Shown here: piece after piece, positions 25,159 to 34,659 of the stretch
How the letters are laid out: every line of letters starts with the position of its first letter
Numbering within the stretch: the stretch's first letter is position 1
Source: an uncultured Dorea sp.
Lineage (GTDB): Bacteria > Bacillota > Clostridia > Lachnospirales > Lachnospiraceae
Reading direction: 5' to 3'
DNA: 64,000 nt
NCBI GenBank assembly: GCA_910588745.1
Contig: CAJURK010000004.1
Span: forward strand, 1-64,000
Made by a program: the position numbers and the translations under genes
Notes under the pieces: generated by a model
Seen by the model: the letters and a program-made list of their open reading frames with translations, nothing else
Database searches by the model: none
Told to the model about the DNA's origin: nothing

Positions 25159-26208
25159 ATGGGAAACGTAATGTTATACAGCGGCATTGTAACGAAGGTT
25201 CGCGCTATGCAGGCAAAGCTTCTTAAGGATGAGGACTTTGAGAATATCGCCGGGTTAAGAAGTATTCCCGCGGCGGTAGAGTACTTGAAAGGGAAGCCGG
25301 CGTATGCAGAAGCGCTGGGACGGATGGATGAGACGCTGTATCACAGAGGAAATGTAGAAAAGGTTCTGGGCCAGTCGCTGTTTGCGGATTATTCGAGAAT
25401 TTACCAGTTCGCGGGCATGAAGCAAAAGCAGTTTCTGAAAGGCTTCTGGAAGCAGTATGAGATTTCGCTGATTAATTACTGCCTGCGGATCGTGTTTAAC
25501 CATTACGATACGCCCTTTGACCTGGACTATAAAAAAGAGTATTTTGACCGTTTTTCGCAGATATCCATCGATAAGCTGGTTACGTCGGAAAATATCCGGG
25601 AGCTGGTCGAGAATCTAAAGGGAACGGAATACTACGAACCTTTATGGAGGTTTAAGGACGCGGAAGAGGCGACTCTGTACGATTACAATATGGCGCTTGA
25701 TTTATATTATTTCCGCAATGCATGGCGCAAACAGCGCAAGATGCTGAACAAGGAAGAGAGAGAACTGTTTACCAGGGACTGCGGAGTGAAGATTGATCTT
25801 CTGAATCTGCAGTGGATTTACCGGGCGAAGAAGTATTATCATATGCTTCCGACGGATATCTACCAGATGATGCTTCCGATCCAGTACCGGCTGAGCGGAG
25901 ATGAGTTTAAGGCGTTGGTAGAAGCGCCTTCTGTGGAGCAATTTATCCAGCTTGTTTCAAACACATACTACAAGAGATATTTTAACCCGGCCAGGAAGCA
26001 GTATTCGATTGAGCAGGCGTATAAGGATTGCCTCCATAAGTTGTATATGTCGGATCGGAGACGGAATCCTTATTCGATAGCGACGGTGAATACATATCTG
26101 TTTTTGAAAGAGGAGGAGATTGATAAATTGATTACAGCCCTTGAGTGTATCCGTTACGGATTGACGCAAAAGGAAACGCTGGAGTACTTAGGAGGTGTGG
26201 AGCAATGA
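25159..26208 (+). CDS. V/A-type ATPase subunit C (central stalk socket), operon 1
   Basis: This 349-aa protein of the AC39/subunit d family links the central rotor to the K ring. Recognisable stretches are VTKVRAMQAKLLKDEDFENIAGLRSIPAAVEYLKGKPAYAEAL at the N-terminus and the three-fold repeated helical architecture. The C-terminal FNPARKQYSIEQAYKDCLHKLYMSDRRRNPYSIATVNTYLFLKEEEIDKL ends in the RxxP-YL..KE-E pattern of the family. ATG 25159 follows AGAGGAGGGAAT. Its stop overlaps the subunit I start (ATGA, 26205-26208). Confidence 0.88.
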   Translation: MGNVMLYSGIVTKVRAMQAKLLKDEDFENIAGLRSIPAAVEYLKGKPAYAEALGRMDETLYHRGNVEKVLGQSLFADYSRIYQFAGMKQKQFLKGFWKQYEISLINYCLRIVFNHYDTPFDLDYKKEYFDRFSQISIDKLVTSENIRELVENLKGTEYYEPLWRFKDAEEATLYDYNMALDLYYFRNAWRKQRKMLNKEERELFTRDCGVKIDLLNLQWIYRAKKYYHMLPTDIYQMMLPIQYRLSGDEFKALVEAPSVEQFIQLVSNTYYKRYFNPARKQYSIEQAYKDCLHKLYMSDRRRNPYSIATVNTYLFLKEEEIDKLITALECIRYGLTQKETLEYLGGVEQ

Positions 26209-28145
26209 TTGTAAAGATGAAATTTTTACAGATCAGCGGGCCAGAGACGGACATTGACCGGATGTGCAATCAGTATCTTGCTAAACATGAGATGCAGCTT
26301 GAAAATGCGATTGCCGAACTGAAAACAACCGACACGCTGCTTCCTTTTGTGGAGGTAAACCCCTATCGGGCGTCGCTTGCCAGGGCAGAACAGTTCTGCG
26401 GGCTTCTGGAAGGAGAACTGCCCGCGCCGGATCTGACGATGAAAAAAGAAGAGATTATGTCTATGCTCTGGGATATTCAGCATAAATATGTGGATATGCA
26501 GGAGAAACGGGAAATCTTAAAGAAGCAGGCCGATGAAACAAAAGAAGGCGCGAATGCGCTGGAACCATTTCGGTCAATTCATGTGGATTTAAAAAAAATA
26601 GCGGACTACCGGTTTTTGAAAATGCGGTTTGGGAGACTTGGCCTGGAACAGTACAAACGATTGGATAAATACCTGTTTCAGGACTTGAAGGCGATATTTG
26701 TGGAAGGTTTCCGTAATGAGAACTATGTGTACGGAGGTTATATTACAGCGAACCGGGACCGGGGAGAAGTGGACGCGGTATTTAATTCCCTCCGGTTTGA
26801 GCAGATTTCCCTGGGAGGGAATTTTATAGGGACGCCGGAAGAAGCGTTTCAGGAGATTAAAAAGAAGCAGGATGAAATGAAGCGCCAGATTGACGAGATG
26901 GATGAACAAATGGCGAAGCTCATGAGTTCCCATGCGGCGCAGATTCTGGGGGCAAAAGAACAGTTGAAGGAACTGGCGGACTACTTTGACATCCGTAAGA
27001 AGGCCGTAAGGGTCGGCGGCAGCGAGGAAAAGGACGGCCGTTATATTCTCTGCGGCTGGATGGGCGAGGAGGATGTAGAGAAGTTCCTTCAGGAGACCAA
27101 AGACGATCCCGATGTGATGGTTATGGTGGAAGAGAATAGGGAAAAATTTTTTGGCGAACCGCCTACAAAATTAAAAAATCCCAGATTCTTTAAGCCTTTC
27201 GAGACATTTATCGAAATGTACGGACTTCCGGCCACAAACGAGATGGATCCGACGATGTTCGTGGCGCTTACCTATACGTTTATCTTTGGCGCTATGTTCG
27301 GAGATGTGGGACAGGGGGCGGTGCTGTTTGCCGTAGGAGGCCTTCTGTATCTGATAAAGAAGATAAATCTGGCTGGAATTATCTCGATTGCGGGGCTATT
27401 CTCCATGTTTTTTGGCGTGATGTTCGGAAGCGTGTTTGGCTTTGAGGATGTGATTCCCGCGCTGTGGCTGAAACCTGTGGAGGCAATGACAAAGCTGCCG
27501 TTTATCGGCCAGCTTAACACTGTATTTATTATAGCCATTGCTTTTGGAATGGCGCTGAACATTATGGTGATGATTTTCCAGATTTTTAACGCAATTAAAA
27601 GCCATGATTTGGAAAATCTGCTGTTTTCCCATAACGGCCTTGCGGGTTTGGTGTTCTATGTCTTTATTGTACTGACTATAGTCCTGTATATGACGGGGAA
27701 TAAAACGCCGAGTAACATTCTGCTGGTGATTTTCTTAGGGGGTCCTGTTCTTTTGTTCTTGTTTAAGGAACCGTTAGGAAACTTGGTGGAAAAGAACCAC
27801 AAGAAAATGGAAGTGGGTAAGGGAATGTTTTTGGTACAGGGATTTTTTGAACTGTTCGAGACGATGTTAAGTTACTTTTCCAACACACTTTCCTACGTTC
27901 GTATCGGAGCCTTTGCAGTCAGCCACGCGGCAATCATGGAGGTTGTGCTGATGCTTTCCGGAGCGGAGAACGGAAGTCCGAACCTGTTTGGCGTAATCTT
28001 AGGCAATGTGATCGTTATGCTTTTGGAGGGATTGATTGTAGGAATCCAGGTACTGCGTCTGGAATACTATGAAATGTTCAGTAGGTTTTACAAAGGAAAC
28101 GGGCGGCAGTTTAAGCCGTTTAACCATACAAATAATAAAAAATAA
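26205..28145 (+). CDS. V/A-type ATPase subunit I (membrane stator), operon 1
   Basis: This 646-aa stator subunit provides the ion half-channels against the K ring. The N-terminal half (1-330) is the cytoplasmic coiled-coil arm. The C-terminal half has seven to eight membrane spans, starting with FVALTYTFIFGAMFGDVGQGAVLFAVGGLLYL. It includes the conserved region FFELFETMLSYFSNTLSYVRIGAFAVSHAAIMEVV, whose Arg (SYVRIG) is the essential channel arginine of the family. Start ATG 26205 overlaps the C stop by four bases with GGAGGTGTGGAGCA before it. The upstream in-frame ATG at 26145 lies inside subunit C and is not used. Confidence 0.92.
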   Translation: MIVKMKFLQISGPETDIDRMCNQYLAKHEMQLENAIAELKTTDTLLPFVEVNPYRASLARAEQFCGLLEGELPAPDLTMKKEEIMSMLWDIQHKYVDMQEKREILKKQADETKEGANALEPFRSIHVDLKKIADYRFLKMRFGRLGLEQYKRLDKYLFQDLKAIFVEGFRNENYVYGGYITANRDRGEVDAVFNSLRFEQISLGGNFIGTPEEAFQEIKKKQDEMKRQIDEMDEQMAKLMSSHAAQILGAKEQLKELADYFDIRKKAVRVGGSEEKDGRYILCGWMGEEDVEKFLQETKDDPDVMVMVEENREKFFGEPPTKLKNPRFFKPFETFIEMYGLPATNEMDPTMFVALTYTFIFGAMFGDVGQGAVLFAVGGLLYLIKKINLAGIISIAGLFSMFFGVMFGSVFGFEDVIPALWLKPVEAMTKLPFIGQLNTVFIIAIAFGMALNIMVMIFQIFNAIKSHDLENLLFSHNGLAGLVFYVFIVLTIVLYMTGNKTPSNILLVIFLGGPVLLFLFKEPLGNLVEKNHKKMEVGKGMFLVQGFFELFETMLSYFSNTLSYVRIGAFAVSHAAIMEVVLMLSGAENGSPNLFGVILGNVIVMLLEGLIVGIQVLRLEYYEMFSRFYKGNGRQFKPFNHTNNKK

Positions 28146-28175
28146 ATATCAGCAAAGATAAGGAGGACTTATATT

Positions 28176-28610
28176 ATGACAGTAACAGTGAAATTATTAC
28201 TTATTGCAGCGTTGATGCTTAGCATCGTGATTCCGTTTGGAACATTTCTTTTGGGAGAGAAGTCTAAAAAGCGTTATAAGAGGACGATCGGGGCGAATGC
28301 ATTCTTCTTTTTCAGTTCGTTTGTGATTGCCGGTATTATGATGTTTTCGGGAACTCCGGTACAGGCTGCAGAAACGGCTGCTGCTGTTTCAGACAATGCA
28401 GTTGGATTCGGATATCTGGCCGCAGCACTTTCCACCGGTTTGTCATGTGTGGGCGGCGGTATTGCCGTTGCAAGCGCGGCAAGCGCAGCGCTTGGCGCAA
28501 TCAGCGAGGACTCCAGCGCCCTTGGTAAGTCGCTGATCTTCGTAGGTCTGGCAGAGGGTGTATGTCTGTACGGACTGATTATTTCTTTCATGATCTTAGG
28601 TAAGCTTTAA
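28176..28610 (+). CDS. V/A-type ATPase subunit K (rotor ring), operon 1, single-carboxylate form
   Basis: This 144-aa proteolipid has four hydrophobic segments. Only the last pair looks like a c-type hairpin: GYLAAALSTGLSCVGGGIAVASAASAALGAI and KSLIFVGLAEGVCLYGLIISFMIL, with the carboxylate Glu127. The first two segments lack any carboxylate, and the GEKSKKRYKR loop between them is strongly basic. Glu127 is followed by Gly, and no Gln is present in the partner helix. This is the pattern of H+-type rather than Na+-type rotor subunits. ATG 28176 follows AAGGAGGACTTATATT. The contrast with operon 2 is strong. Confidence 0.88.
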   Translation: MTVTVKLLLIAALMLSIVIPFGTFLLGEKSKKRYKRTIGANAFFFFSSFVIAGIMMFSGTPVQAAETAAAVSDNAVGFGYLAAALSTGLSCVGGGIAVASAASAALGAISEDSSALGKSLIFVGLAEGVCLYGLIISFMILGKL

Positions 28611-28611
28611 G

Positions 28612-28920
28612 ATGAAGATGTATTTAATTAGTGATAATGTCGATACGCTGACAGGAATGCGGCTGGCCGGCGTGGACGGGATCGTGGCTCATGAAAAAGA
28701 TGAGCTGCGGACGGCCATTGAGACGGCTATGGAGGATAAGTCGGTAGGCGTCATACTTCTGACAGAGCGGCTTGGAAGGGAATTCCCGGATCTTTTAAAC
28801 GAGATTAAGCTGGCCAGGACGATGCCGCTGCTGGTTGAGATTCCTGACAGACACGGAACCGGACGTAAGAAAGACTTTATCACATCCTATGTAAATGAAG
28901 CGATTGGACTGAAACTTTAA
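28612..28920 (+). CDS. V/A-type ATPase subunit F (regulatory central stalk), operon 1
   Basis: A 102-aa subunit with a CheY-like fold that sits on the rotor shaft. It shows MKMYLISDNVDTLTGMRLAGVDGIVAHEKDEL, SVGVILLTERLGREFPDLL and PLLVEIPDRHG, the family's three blocks. It starts one base after the K stop, so its translation likely depends on ribosomes ending K. The next gene starts 17 bases after the stop. Confidence 0.87.
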   Translation: MKMYLISDNVDTLTGMRLAGVDGIVAHEKDELRTAIETAMEDKSVGVILLTERLGREFPDLLNEIKLARTMPLLVEIPDRHGTGRKKDFITSYVNEAIGLKL

Positions 28921-28937
28921 AGAAGAAGGTGAGAAGC

Positions 28938-29525
28938 TTGACGATAGAAGAAAGAATTGCGCATATACAGGAAGCGGCGATGGAAGAGGCGAGGATGGAA
29001 GCGGATTCGATCACAAAGCAGCACGAGAACATGCTGGCGGGTATTTTCAACCAGCACAGGGACGAAGCTGTCCGGCAGTCGGAGGTGCGCATCCGGGGCG
29101 AGTTAATCAATGCCAGGCAGCAGCAGAATATGGCTGCTTCACGTGCGCAGATTGAGCTGAAGCGGGAGTACGGCAAGCGTCAGAAAGAGCTGAAAAAGAA
29201 GCTGTTTGAGGAAGTTGAACAGAAACTTCAGGAATATATGAAGACGGACGAGTACAAGAGAGCGTTGGTGCGCTATATTGAAAAGGCGCTCAGGTTCGCG
29301 AACGGCGAGGAGCTTACCATTTATATTAATCCGACAGATGCGGATAAGCAGGAGTTTCTGGAAGAACATACTGGCATGAAGCTTACAGTGAGCAAGGAGG
29401 ATTTCGTCGGAGGAGTCCGGGCGGTTGTCCATGGCCGTAACGTGCTGATTGACCATGCATATAAGGGAGAGCTTGAGAATGAATATCAGAAATTCCTGTT
29501 CAGAGGAGGTGTAGGCATTGGATAG
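28938..29525 (+). CDS. V/A-type ATPase subunit E (peripheral stalk), operon 1
   Basis: This 195-aa peripheral-stalk subunit has a long N-terminal coiled coil (EERIAHIQEAAMEEARMEADSITKQHENMLAGI and on, about 1-105) and a globular C-terminal domain (about 110-195; LTVSKEDFVGGVRAVVHGRNVLIDHAYKGELENEYQ). The latter carries the GG.......D.T/ID pattern of the family. I prefer TTG 28938, which AAGGTGAG precedes at good distance, over GTG 28929 inside that ribosome site. The gene overlaps the subunit A start by eight bases. Confidence 0.86.
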   Translation: MTIEERIAHIQEAAMEEARMEADSITKQHENMLAGIFNQHRDEAVRQSEVRIRGELINARQQQNMAASRAQIELKREYGKRQKELKKKLFEEVEQKLQEYMKTDEYKRALVRYIEKALRFANGEELTIYINPTDADKQEFLEEHTGMKLTVSKEDFVGGVRAVVHGRNVLIDHAYKGELENEYQKFLFRGGVGIG

Positions 29526-31293
29526 TAAAAATACAGGCATTATCTATGGTATTAACGGGCCTGTCATCTATCTGAAGGGAAAGAGCAGTTTCAAGATGTC
29601 GGAAATGGTCTATGTGGGAAAAGAGAAGCTGGTTGGCGAGGTAATTTCCCTGGATAAGGACCAGACGACCATTCAGGTATATGAAGAAACTTCCGGATTA
29701 AGGCCGGGAGAAAAGGTGGAGTCTTCCGGGGCGCCGGTGTCGGTAACGCTGGCTCCCGGAATACTGAATAATATATTTGACGGAATAGAGCGCCCGCTGG
29801 AACGGATTGCAGATACGGGCGGCGCGTTTATTACCAGAGGCGTTTCTGTGGATTCTCTGGATACAAAGAAGCTGTGGCAGACGCATCTTACGGTAGCGGT
29901 TGGGGATCTGGTGCATGGAGGAACGATTATTGCAGAGGTTCCGGAGACCAGGGCGATTATACATAAGTGTATGGTGCCGCCGGAGATAGAGTCGGCGGAA
30001 GTAGTGGAAGTCGTTCCGGACGGAGAGTACACCATTCAGGACGTGATTGTGAAAATCAAGCTTCCGGACGGAAAGATTCAGGAACTTACCATGACGCAGA
30101 AGTGGCCGATCCGGGTTGCAAGGCCGGTGAGCCAGAGATATCCGGCAAGTATTCCGCTGGTGACGGGGCAGCGTATCTTAGATACCATGTTCCCGATAGC
30201 CAAAGGAGGAACGGCGGCGATTCCGGGAGGATTCGGTACGGGAAAGACTATGACCCAGCATCAGATTGCAAAGTGGTCGGATGCGGATATTATTATTTAT
30301 ATCGGCTGCGGCGAGCGCGGCAACGAGATGACCCAGGTTCTGGAAGAGTTTGGCGAGCTGATTGATCCAAAGTCCGGAAATCCTTTGATGGATAGAACCA
30401 CGCTGATTGCCAATACTTCTAACATGCCGGTTGCGGCCAGAGAGGCGTCGATTTATACAGGGTTAACGCTGGCCGAATATTACCGGGATATGGGATATGA
30501 CGTGGCGATTATGGCGGATTCAACGTCCCGGTGGGCGGAAGCCTTAAGGGAGCTGTCCGGACGATTGGAAGAGATGCCTGCCGAGGAAGGGTTCCCGGCA
30601 TATTTGGCGTCCAGGCTGTCCGCGTTCTATGAGCGCGCGGGGATGATGCAGACGTTAAACGGCGCTGCCGGCTCGGTATCGATTATCGGCGCGGTATCTC
30701 CCCAGGGAGGAGATTTCTCCGAACCGGTAACTCAGAATACCAAGCGTTTTGTCCGCTGCTTCTGGGGGTTGGATAAATCCCTGGCTTACGCGAGACATTT
30801 CCCGGCGATTCACTGGCTGACCAGCTACAGCGAGTATACGATGGAACTGAGCAGTTGGTACGCGGATCACGTTTCGCCGAAATTTGTGGATTACAGGAAT
30901 CGCCTGATGGGGCTTCTCAGCCAGGAAAACAACCTGATGGAAATCGTAAAACTAATCGGCGCGGATGTGCTTCCTGACGACCAGAAGCTGATACTGGAGA
31001 TTGCCAAGGTTATCCGTCTTGGATTCCTGCAGCAGAACGCCTTCCATAAGGACGATACCTGCGTGTCTATGGAGAAGCAGTTTAAGATGATGGACGTAAT
31101 CCTTTATCTGTACCGGAAGAGCAGGAAGCTGGTGGCTATGGGGCAGCCGATGTCTATTTTGAAGGCGGAGGGAATCTTTGAGAAGGTAATCGCCATCAAA
31201 TATGACGTGCCTAACGATAATCTGCAGCTTTTGGATATATATAAGCAGGAAATCGATGAATTTTATGAGCGTGTGTTGAAGAAGAACGCATAG
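29518..31293 (+). CDS. V/A-type ATPase catalytic subunit A, operon 1
   Basis: The 591-aa catalytic subunit hydrolyses or makes ATP. Landmarks are the N-terminal barrel (TGIIYGINGPVIYLKG), the non-homologous insertion around 110-190 (VGDLVHGGTIIAEVPET), the P-loop GGFGTGKT at 237-244 (the usual form is GPFGSGKT), the arginine/glutamate motif CGERGNE at 264-270, [30 protein letters not shown] and the C-terminal helical domain. Start TTG 29518 overlaps the E stop and follows AGAGGAGGTGTAGGCA. Both substituted P-loop residues are tolerated in ATPases, so it should be active. Confidence 0.95.
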   Translation: MDSKNTGIIYGINGPVIYLKGKSSFKMSEMVYVGKEKLVGEVISLDKDQTTIQVYEETSGLRPGEKVESSGAPVSVTLAPGILNNIFDGIERPLERIADTGGAFITRGVSVDSLDTKKLWQTHLTVAVGDLVHGGTIIAEVPETRAIIHKCMVPPEIESAEVVEVVPDGEYTIQDVIVKIKLPDGKIQELTMTQKWPIRVARPVSQRYPASIPLVTGQRILDTMFPIAKGGTAAIPGGFGTGKTMTQHQIAKWSDADIIIYIGCGERGNEMTQVLEEFGELIDPKSGNPLMDRTTLIANTSNMPVAAREASIYTGLTLAEYYRDMGYDVAIMADSTSRWAEALRELSGRLEEMPAEEGFPAYLASRLSAFYERAGMMQTLNGAAGSVSIIGAVSPQGGDFSEPVTQNTKRFVRCFWGLDKSLAYARHFPAIHWLTSYSEYTMELSSWYADHVSPKFVDYRNRLMGLLSQENNLMEIVKLIGADVLPDDQKLILEIAKVIRLGFLQQNAFHKDDTCVSMEKQFKMMDVILYLYRKSRKLVAMGQPMSILKAEGIFEKVIAIKYDVPNDNLQLLDIYKQEIDEFYERVLKKNA

Positions 31294-31308
31294 GAGGAGG
31301 GAGAGACT

Positions 31309-32718
31309 ATGGCAATTGAATATCTTGGCTTGAGTAATATTAACGGTCCTCTCGTTGTCCTTGAGGGGCTGCAGGATGCGTTTTTTGATGAAATCGTAGA
31401 GTTTGTAATAGACGGCAATCAGAGGAAGATGGGCCGCATTGTAGAATTGAATGAAGACAAGGCGGTTATTCAGGTATTTGAAGGGACGGAGAATATGTCC
31501 CTGACCAATACCCATACAAAGCTGTCGGGGCATCCCATGGAGGTGTCGGTATCGCCGGATATGCTGGGAAGGACTTTTAACGGCGTGGGCGAGCCGATTG
31601 ACGGACTTGGTTCCCTGTATTCGATGGATAAGAGGGATATCAACGGCCTGCCGTTAAATCCTATCCGCAGAGAATATCCCCGGAACTATATCCGCACCGG
31701 AATTTCGGCTATCGACGGATTGACTACGCTAATCCGAGGGCAGAAACTTCCTATTTTCTCCGGAAACGGACTGCCTCACGACCAGCTTGCGGCACAGATT
31801 GTAAAGCAGGCGTCGTTAGGAGAGGGAACGGAAGAAGAATTTGCGATTGTATTTGCGGCGATGGGCGTCAAGCATGACGTGGCGGATTTCTTCCGAAAGA
31901 CGTTTGAAGAGAGCGGCGTATCAGACCATGTGTGTATGTTCCTGAATTTGGCAAACGACCCGGTGGTGGAGCGTTTGATTACGCCGAAGGTTGCGCTTAC
32001 GGTGGCAGAATATCTGGCGTTTGAGTGCGATAAGCATATTCTGGTTATTCTGACGGATATGACTTCTTTTGCGGAGGCGATGCGCGAGGTGTCCTCGTCG
32101 CGTGGAGAGATTCCTTCGAGAAAGGGATACCCGGGGTATCTATACAGCGAGCTTGCGACGATTTACGAGCGTGCGGGAATCGTGCAGGGAGCGAAGGGAT
32201 CTGTGACCCAGCTTCCGATTCTGACTATGCCGAACGATGATATTACCCATCCGATTCCTGATTTGACCGGGTACATTACGGAGGGGCAGGTGGTGCTGGA
32301 CCGTAATCTATACGGCCAGGGCGTCTATCCGCCGATCAGCGTGCTGCCTTCTCTGTCCCGACTGATGAAGGACGGCATCGGCGAAGGTTATACCAGAGAC
32401 GATCATCAGGGACTGGCCAATCAGCTCTTTTCTTCCTATGCGAAGGTGGGAGAAGCAAGGAATCTGGCTTCGGTTATCGGTGAAGATGAGCTGTCTGACC
32501 TGGATAAGAAATATCTGGAGTTTGGCCGTGAATTTGAGAAACGTTATGTAGGGCAGGGGTTGACAGAGAACCGGACGATTCAGGAAACGCTGGATCTTGG
32601 CTGGGAGCTTCTTCAGATACTGCCGAAAGAAGAACTTGACCGTATTGATACGAAGATCATAGAGAAATACAGAAAGGAGCCTTCAGATGGATCCACGGGA
32701 ATTTCCGACGAAAGGTAA
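31309..32718 (+). CDS. V/A-type ATPase subunit B, operon 1
   Basis: This 469-aa non-catalytic nucleotide-binding subunit alternates with A in the head. Typical blocks are [27 protein letters not shown] [31 protein letters not shown] [38 protein letters not shown] (P-loop replaced, as in all B subunits), [54 protein letters not shown] and the end [18 protein letters not shown] 31309 follows AGGAGGGAGAGACT. Its last 32 bases overlap the D gene. Confidence 0.95.
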   Translation: MAIEYLGLSNINGPLVVLEGLQDAFFDEIVEFVIDGNQRKMGRIVELNEDKAVIQVFEGTENMSLTNTHTKLSGHPMEVSVSPDMLGRTFNGVGEPIDGLGSLYSMDKRDINGLPLNPIRREYPRNYIRTGISAIDGLTTLIRGQKLPIFSGNGLPHDQLAAQIVKQASLGEGTEEEFAIVFAAMGVKHDVADFFRKTFEESGVSDHVCMFLNLANDPVVERLITPKVALTVAEYLAFECDKHILVILTDMTSFAEAMREVSSSRGEIPSRKGYPGYLYSELATIYERAGIVQGAKGSVTQLPILTMPNDDITHPIPDLTGYITEGQVVLDRNLYGQGVYPPISVLPSLSRLMKDGIGEGYTRDDHQGLANQLFSSYAKVGEARNLASVIGEDELSDLDKKYLEFGREFEKRYVGQGLTENRTIQETLDLGWELLQILPKEELDRIDTKIIEKYRKEPSDGSTGISDER

Positions 32719-33307
32719 CCTGATGCTGGCGAAGAATTCGCTGGCGCTTGCCCGTCAGGGGTTCGACCTGATGGATAAGAAGAGAAATGTTCTTCTGAAG
32801 GAACTGATGGCCCTGATTGACGAGGCAAAGGATATACAGGAGCAGATCGATACGACATTTACCAAAGCCTACGCATGCCTGCAGCGGGCGAATATTGAAC
32901 ATGGTATCAGCAAGGTGCAGGAGCTGGCTTATACGGTACCTATCGAGGAATCTATACGGATTCAGACCAGAAGTATTATGGGGACGGAGATTCCTCTGGT
33001 TAGGTATGACGAGAAACAAAATAATCTGACTTACTCTTTCAGTAGCACTAGAGAATCCATAGATATGGCCAGAGAGGCGTTCCGGGAAGTGAAGGATCTG
33101 ACGATTAAACTTTCCATGGTGGAGAATTCGGCCTACCGGCTGGCGGGTAATATCAAAAAGACGCAGAAGAGGGCGAACGCGCTGAAGAATATTACGATTC
33201 CTATGTATACGGAACTTGTGCGGAATATTAACAACGCCCTGGAAGAGAAGGAACGGGAAGAATTTACACGTCTGAAAGTAATCAAGAGCATGAAAGGAGC
33301 ATCTTGA
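32687..33307 (+). CDS. V/A-type ATPase subunit D (rotor shaft), operon 1
   Basis: The 206-aa shaft subunit is a two-helix coiled coil. The N-terminal block [35 protein letters not shown] is the family hallmark, and the C-terminal block [39 protein letters not shown] completes it. It starts inside the B gene (32-base overlap) with GAAAGGAGCCTTCAG as ribosome site. It is the last gene of operon 1. Confidence 0.94.
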   Translation: MDPREFPTKGNLMLAKNSLALARQGFDLMDKKRNVLLKELMALIDEAKDIQEQIDTTFTKAYACLQRANIEHGISKVQELAYTVPIEESIRIQTRSIMGTEIPLVRYDEKQNNLTYSFSSTRESIDMAREAFREVKDLTIKLSMVENSAYRLAGNIKKTQKRANALKNITIPMYTELVRNINNALEEKEREEFTRLKVIKSMKGAS

Positions 33308-33338
33308 GACTTTTTGAGGCGAGGCTTCCGGCATACGC

Positions 33339-33432
33339 AAACGCATACCCTAAACAGGCGAGACAAATTTCATCTGTCATGCATCGGAATGAAAAACGTC
33401 TTGAATAACCTGTTTTGGGGTATGCGTTTTCT
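33339..33432 (+). terminator. Large terminator-like hairpin after ATPase operon 1
   Basis: AAACGCATACCCTAAACAGG (33339-33358) pairs with the stretch 33409-33429 (CCTGTTTTGGGGTATGCG and on) over about 20 bp with one bulge. The 50-nt loop is unpaired or weakly paired, and a short TTTT tail follows. The rest of the 379-base gap holds the promoter of the next gene and an AT-rich leader with no recognised motif. Confidence 0.6.
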
Positions 33433-33491
33433 TGTGCCGACCTTCGGTTTGTTCAAGCTAAATCAAACAAAATCAGCGTAGGATAAAAGTA

Positions 33492-33520
33492 TTGTCAAGA
33501 GAGAGAAATTAGTGTATAAT
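33492..33520 (+). promoter_or_regulatory. Promoter of the c-di-GMP gene pair
   Basis: TTGTCA (33492-33497), a 17-bp spacer and TATAAT (33515-33520). The start codon at 33687 is about 160 bases downstream, leaving a long AT-rich leader in which I recognise no riboswitch core. Confidence 0.65.
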
Positions 33521-33686
33521 CTATGCTCAGGCAATGAATGTTTATTTACATACTGGAATATATATGATATTTATTATGACGGCTTTGTAATTAAATGTTC
33601 ATTTTTGGGCGTTAGAGATAACTATTTTTTGAAGAAGTATTTTGTTTAGCTGTTGACTAAAACAAGGTTGACGAGGAGGCTGAAAA

Positions 33687-34604
33687 ATGGAAAAAATTTT
33701 AATTGTGGATGATAGTGTTGTGCAGGCGGCTCAATTAAAATCCATTTTGGAGAGTGAATATGACATTACGATTGCTCAAACAGCGGAGGACGGGCTGCGG
33801 CGCGCAAACAATGAAAATTTCTCACTAATTTTGTTAGATGTAGTGATGCCGGGAATGGATGGTTTTACACTGTTAAAGAAATTACAGGAAGAAATCATTA
33901 CGCAGAACATCCCTGTCATTTTGATTACCAGTCTTTCTGATGTGACAAGCGAACAGCGCGGGCTTATCTTGGGAGCCGTTGACTATATAGCGAAGCCGTT
34001 TAATGCTTTGATTGTCAAGGCAAGAGTTAACACGCATATCAAACTATACCAGTATCGCAGACAAGTTGAGCAGCAGTCCATGACGGATCAGCTGACAGGC
34101 GTTGCCAACAGACGCAAGTATGAACAATACAGTATAAGGAAATGGAATGAGGCGATTCGCCTAAATGTGCCATTTTCCATCTATATGTTTGATATTGACC
34201 GATTCAAAGTATATAATGATACGTTTGGCCACCCCGCCGGAGATAAAGTAATTGCTTCTGTGGCTCAAACGGCCGCTTCCTATTTACAGCGAAGCACAGA
34301 TTTTCTTGCACGCTATGGCGGCGAGGAATTTGTGGCGTTTTCTATGGGCGATAGCTCAGAACAGATATTTGCGCATTTGAAAAAAATTCGGCAGGCGATA
34401 GAGAATCTTCAGATTCCCCACGACCCGTCTGTATCTAAATGGGTTACCGTCAGCGTCGGGGGCGTTACCGTTGTTCCTGAAAAGGGCAGTTCCTACGACT
34501 TTTATTTAAAAATTGCAGACACGATGTTGTATGACGCAAAAAGAAACGGCCGAAATAGGGTTATTTGGGCCGATGAGCGTATGAAGCAATGGTGTGAAAA
34601 ATAA
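33687..34604 (+). CDS. Response-regulator diguanylate cyclase (receiver-GGDEF)
   Basis: This 305-aa protein makes cyclic di-GMP from GTP under control of a receiver domain. Receiver: MEKILIVDDS with phospho-acceptor Asp51 (LILLDVVMPGMDG) and Lys103 (YIAKPFN). GGDEF domain from about 128: SMTDQLTGVANRRKYEQ, FDIDRFKVYNDTFGHPAGD and the active site GGEEF at 211-215. An inhibitory I-site RSTD lies exactly five residues before GGEEF, so product feedback is likely. PleD/WspR-like architecture with one receiver. No sensor kinase gene is adjacent. ATG 33687 follows GAGGAGGCTGAAAA. Base composition is more AT-rich than the flanking ATPase genes. Confidence 0.94.
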   Translation: MEKILIVDDSVVQAAQLKSILESEYDITIAQTAEDGLRRANNENFSLILLDVVMPGMDGFTLLKKLQEEIITQNIPVILITSLSDVTSEQRGLILGAVDYIAKPFNALIVKARVNTHIKLYQYRRQVEQQSMTDQLTGVANRRKYEQYSIRKWNEAIRLNVPFSIYMFDIDRFKVYNDTFGHPAGDKVIASVAQTAASYLQRSTDFLARYGGEEFVAFSMGDSSEQIFAHLKKIRQAIENLQIPHDPSVSKWVTVSVGGVTVVPEKGSSYDFYLKIADTMLYDAKRNGRNRVIWADERMKQWCEK

Positions 34605-34659
34605 AGGATTTCCTGACGTTGGGGGATGATAGGAACGGTTTCAACCAGGAGGGGAAAGT

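Noticed and set aside
33339..33432. Mobile palindromic element like those at 47 and 50 kb
   Set aside because: The arms are short (20 bp), lie directly after the operon and end in a T-tract, so a terminator is the simpler reading.
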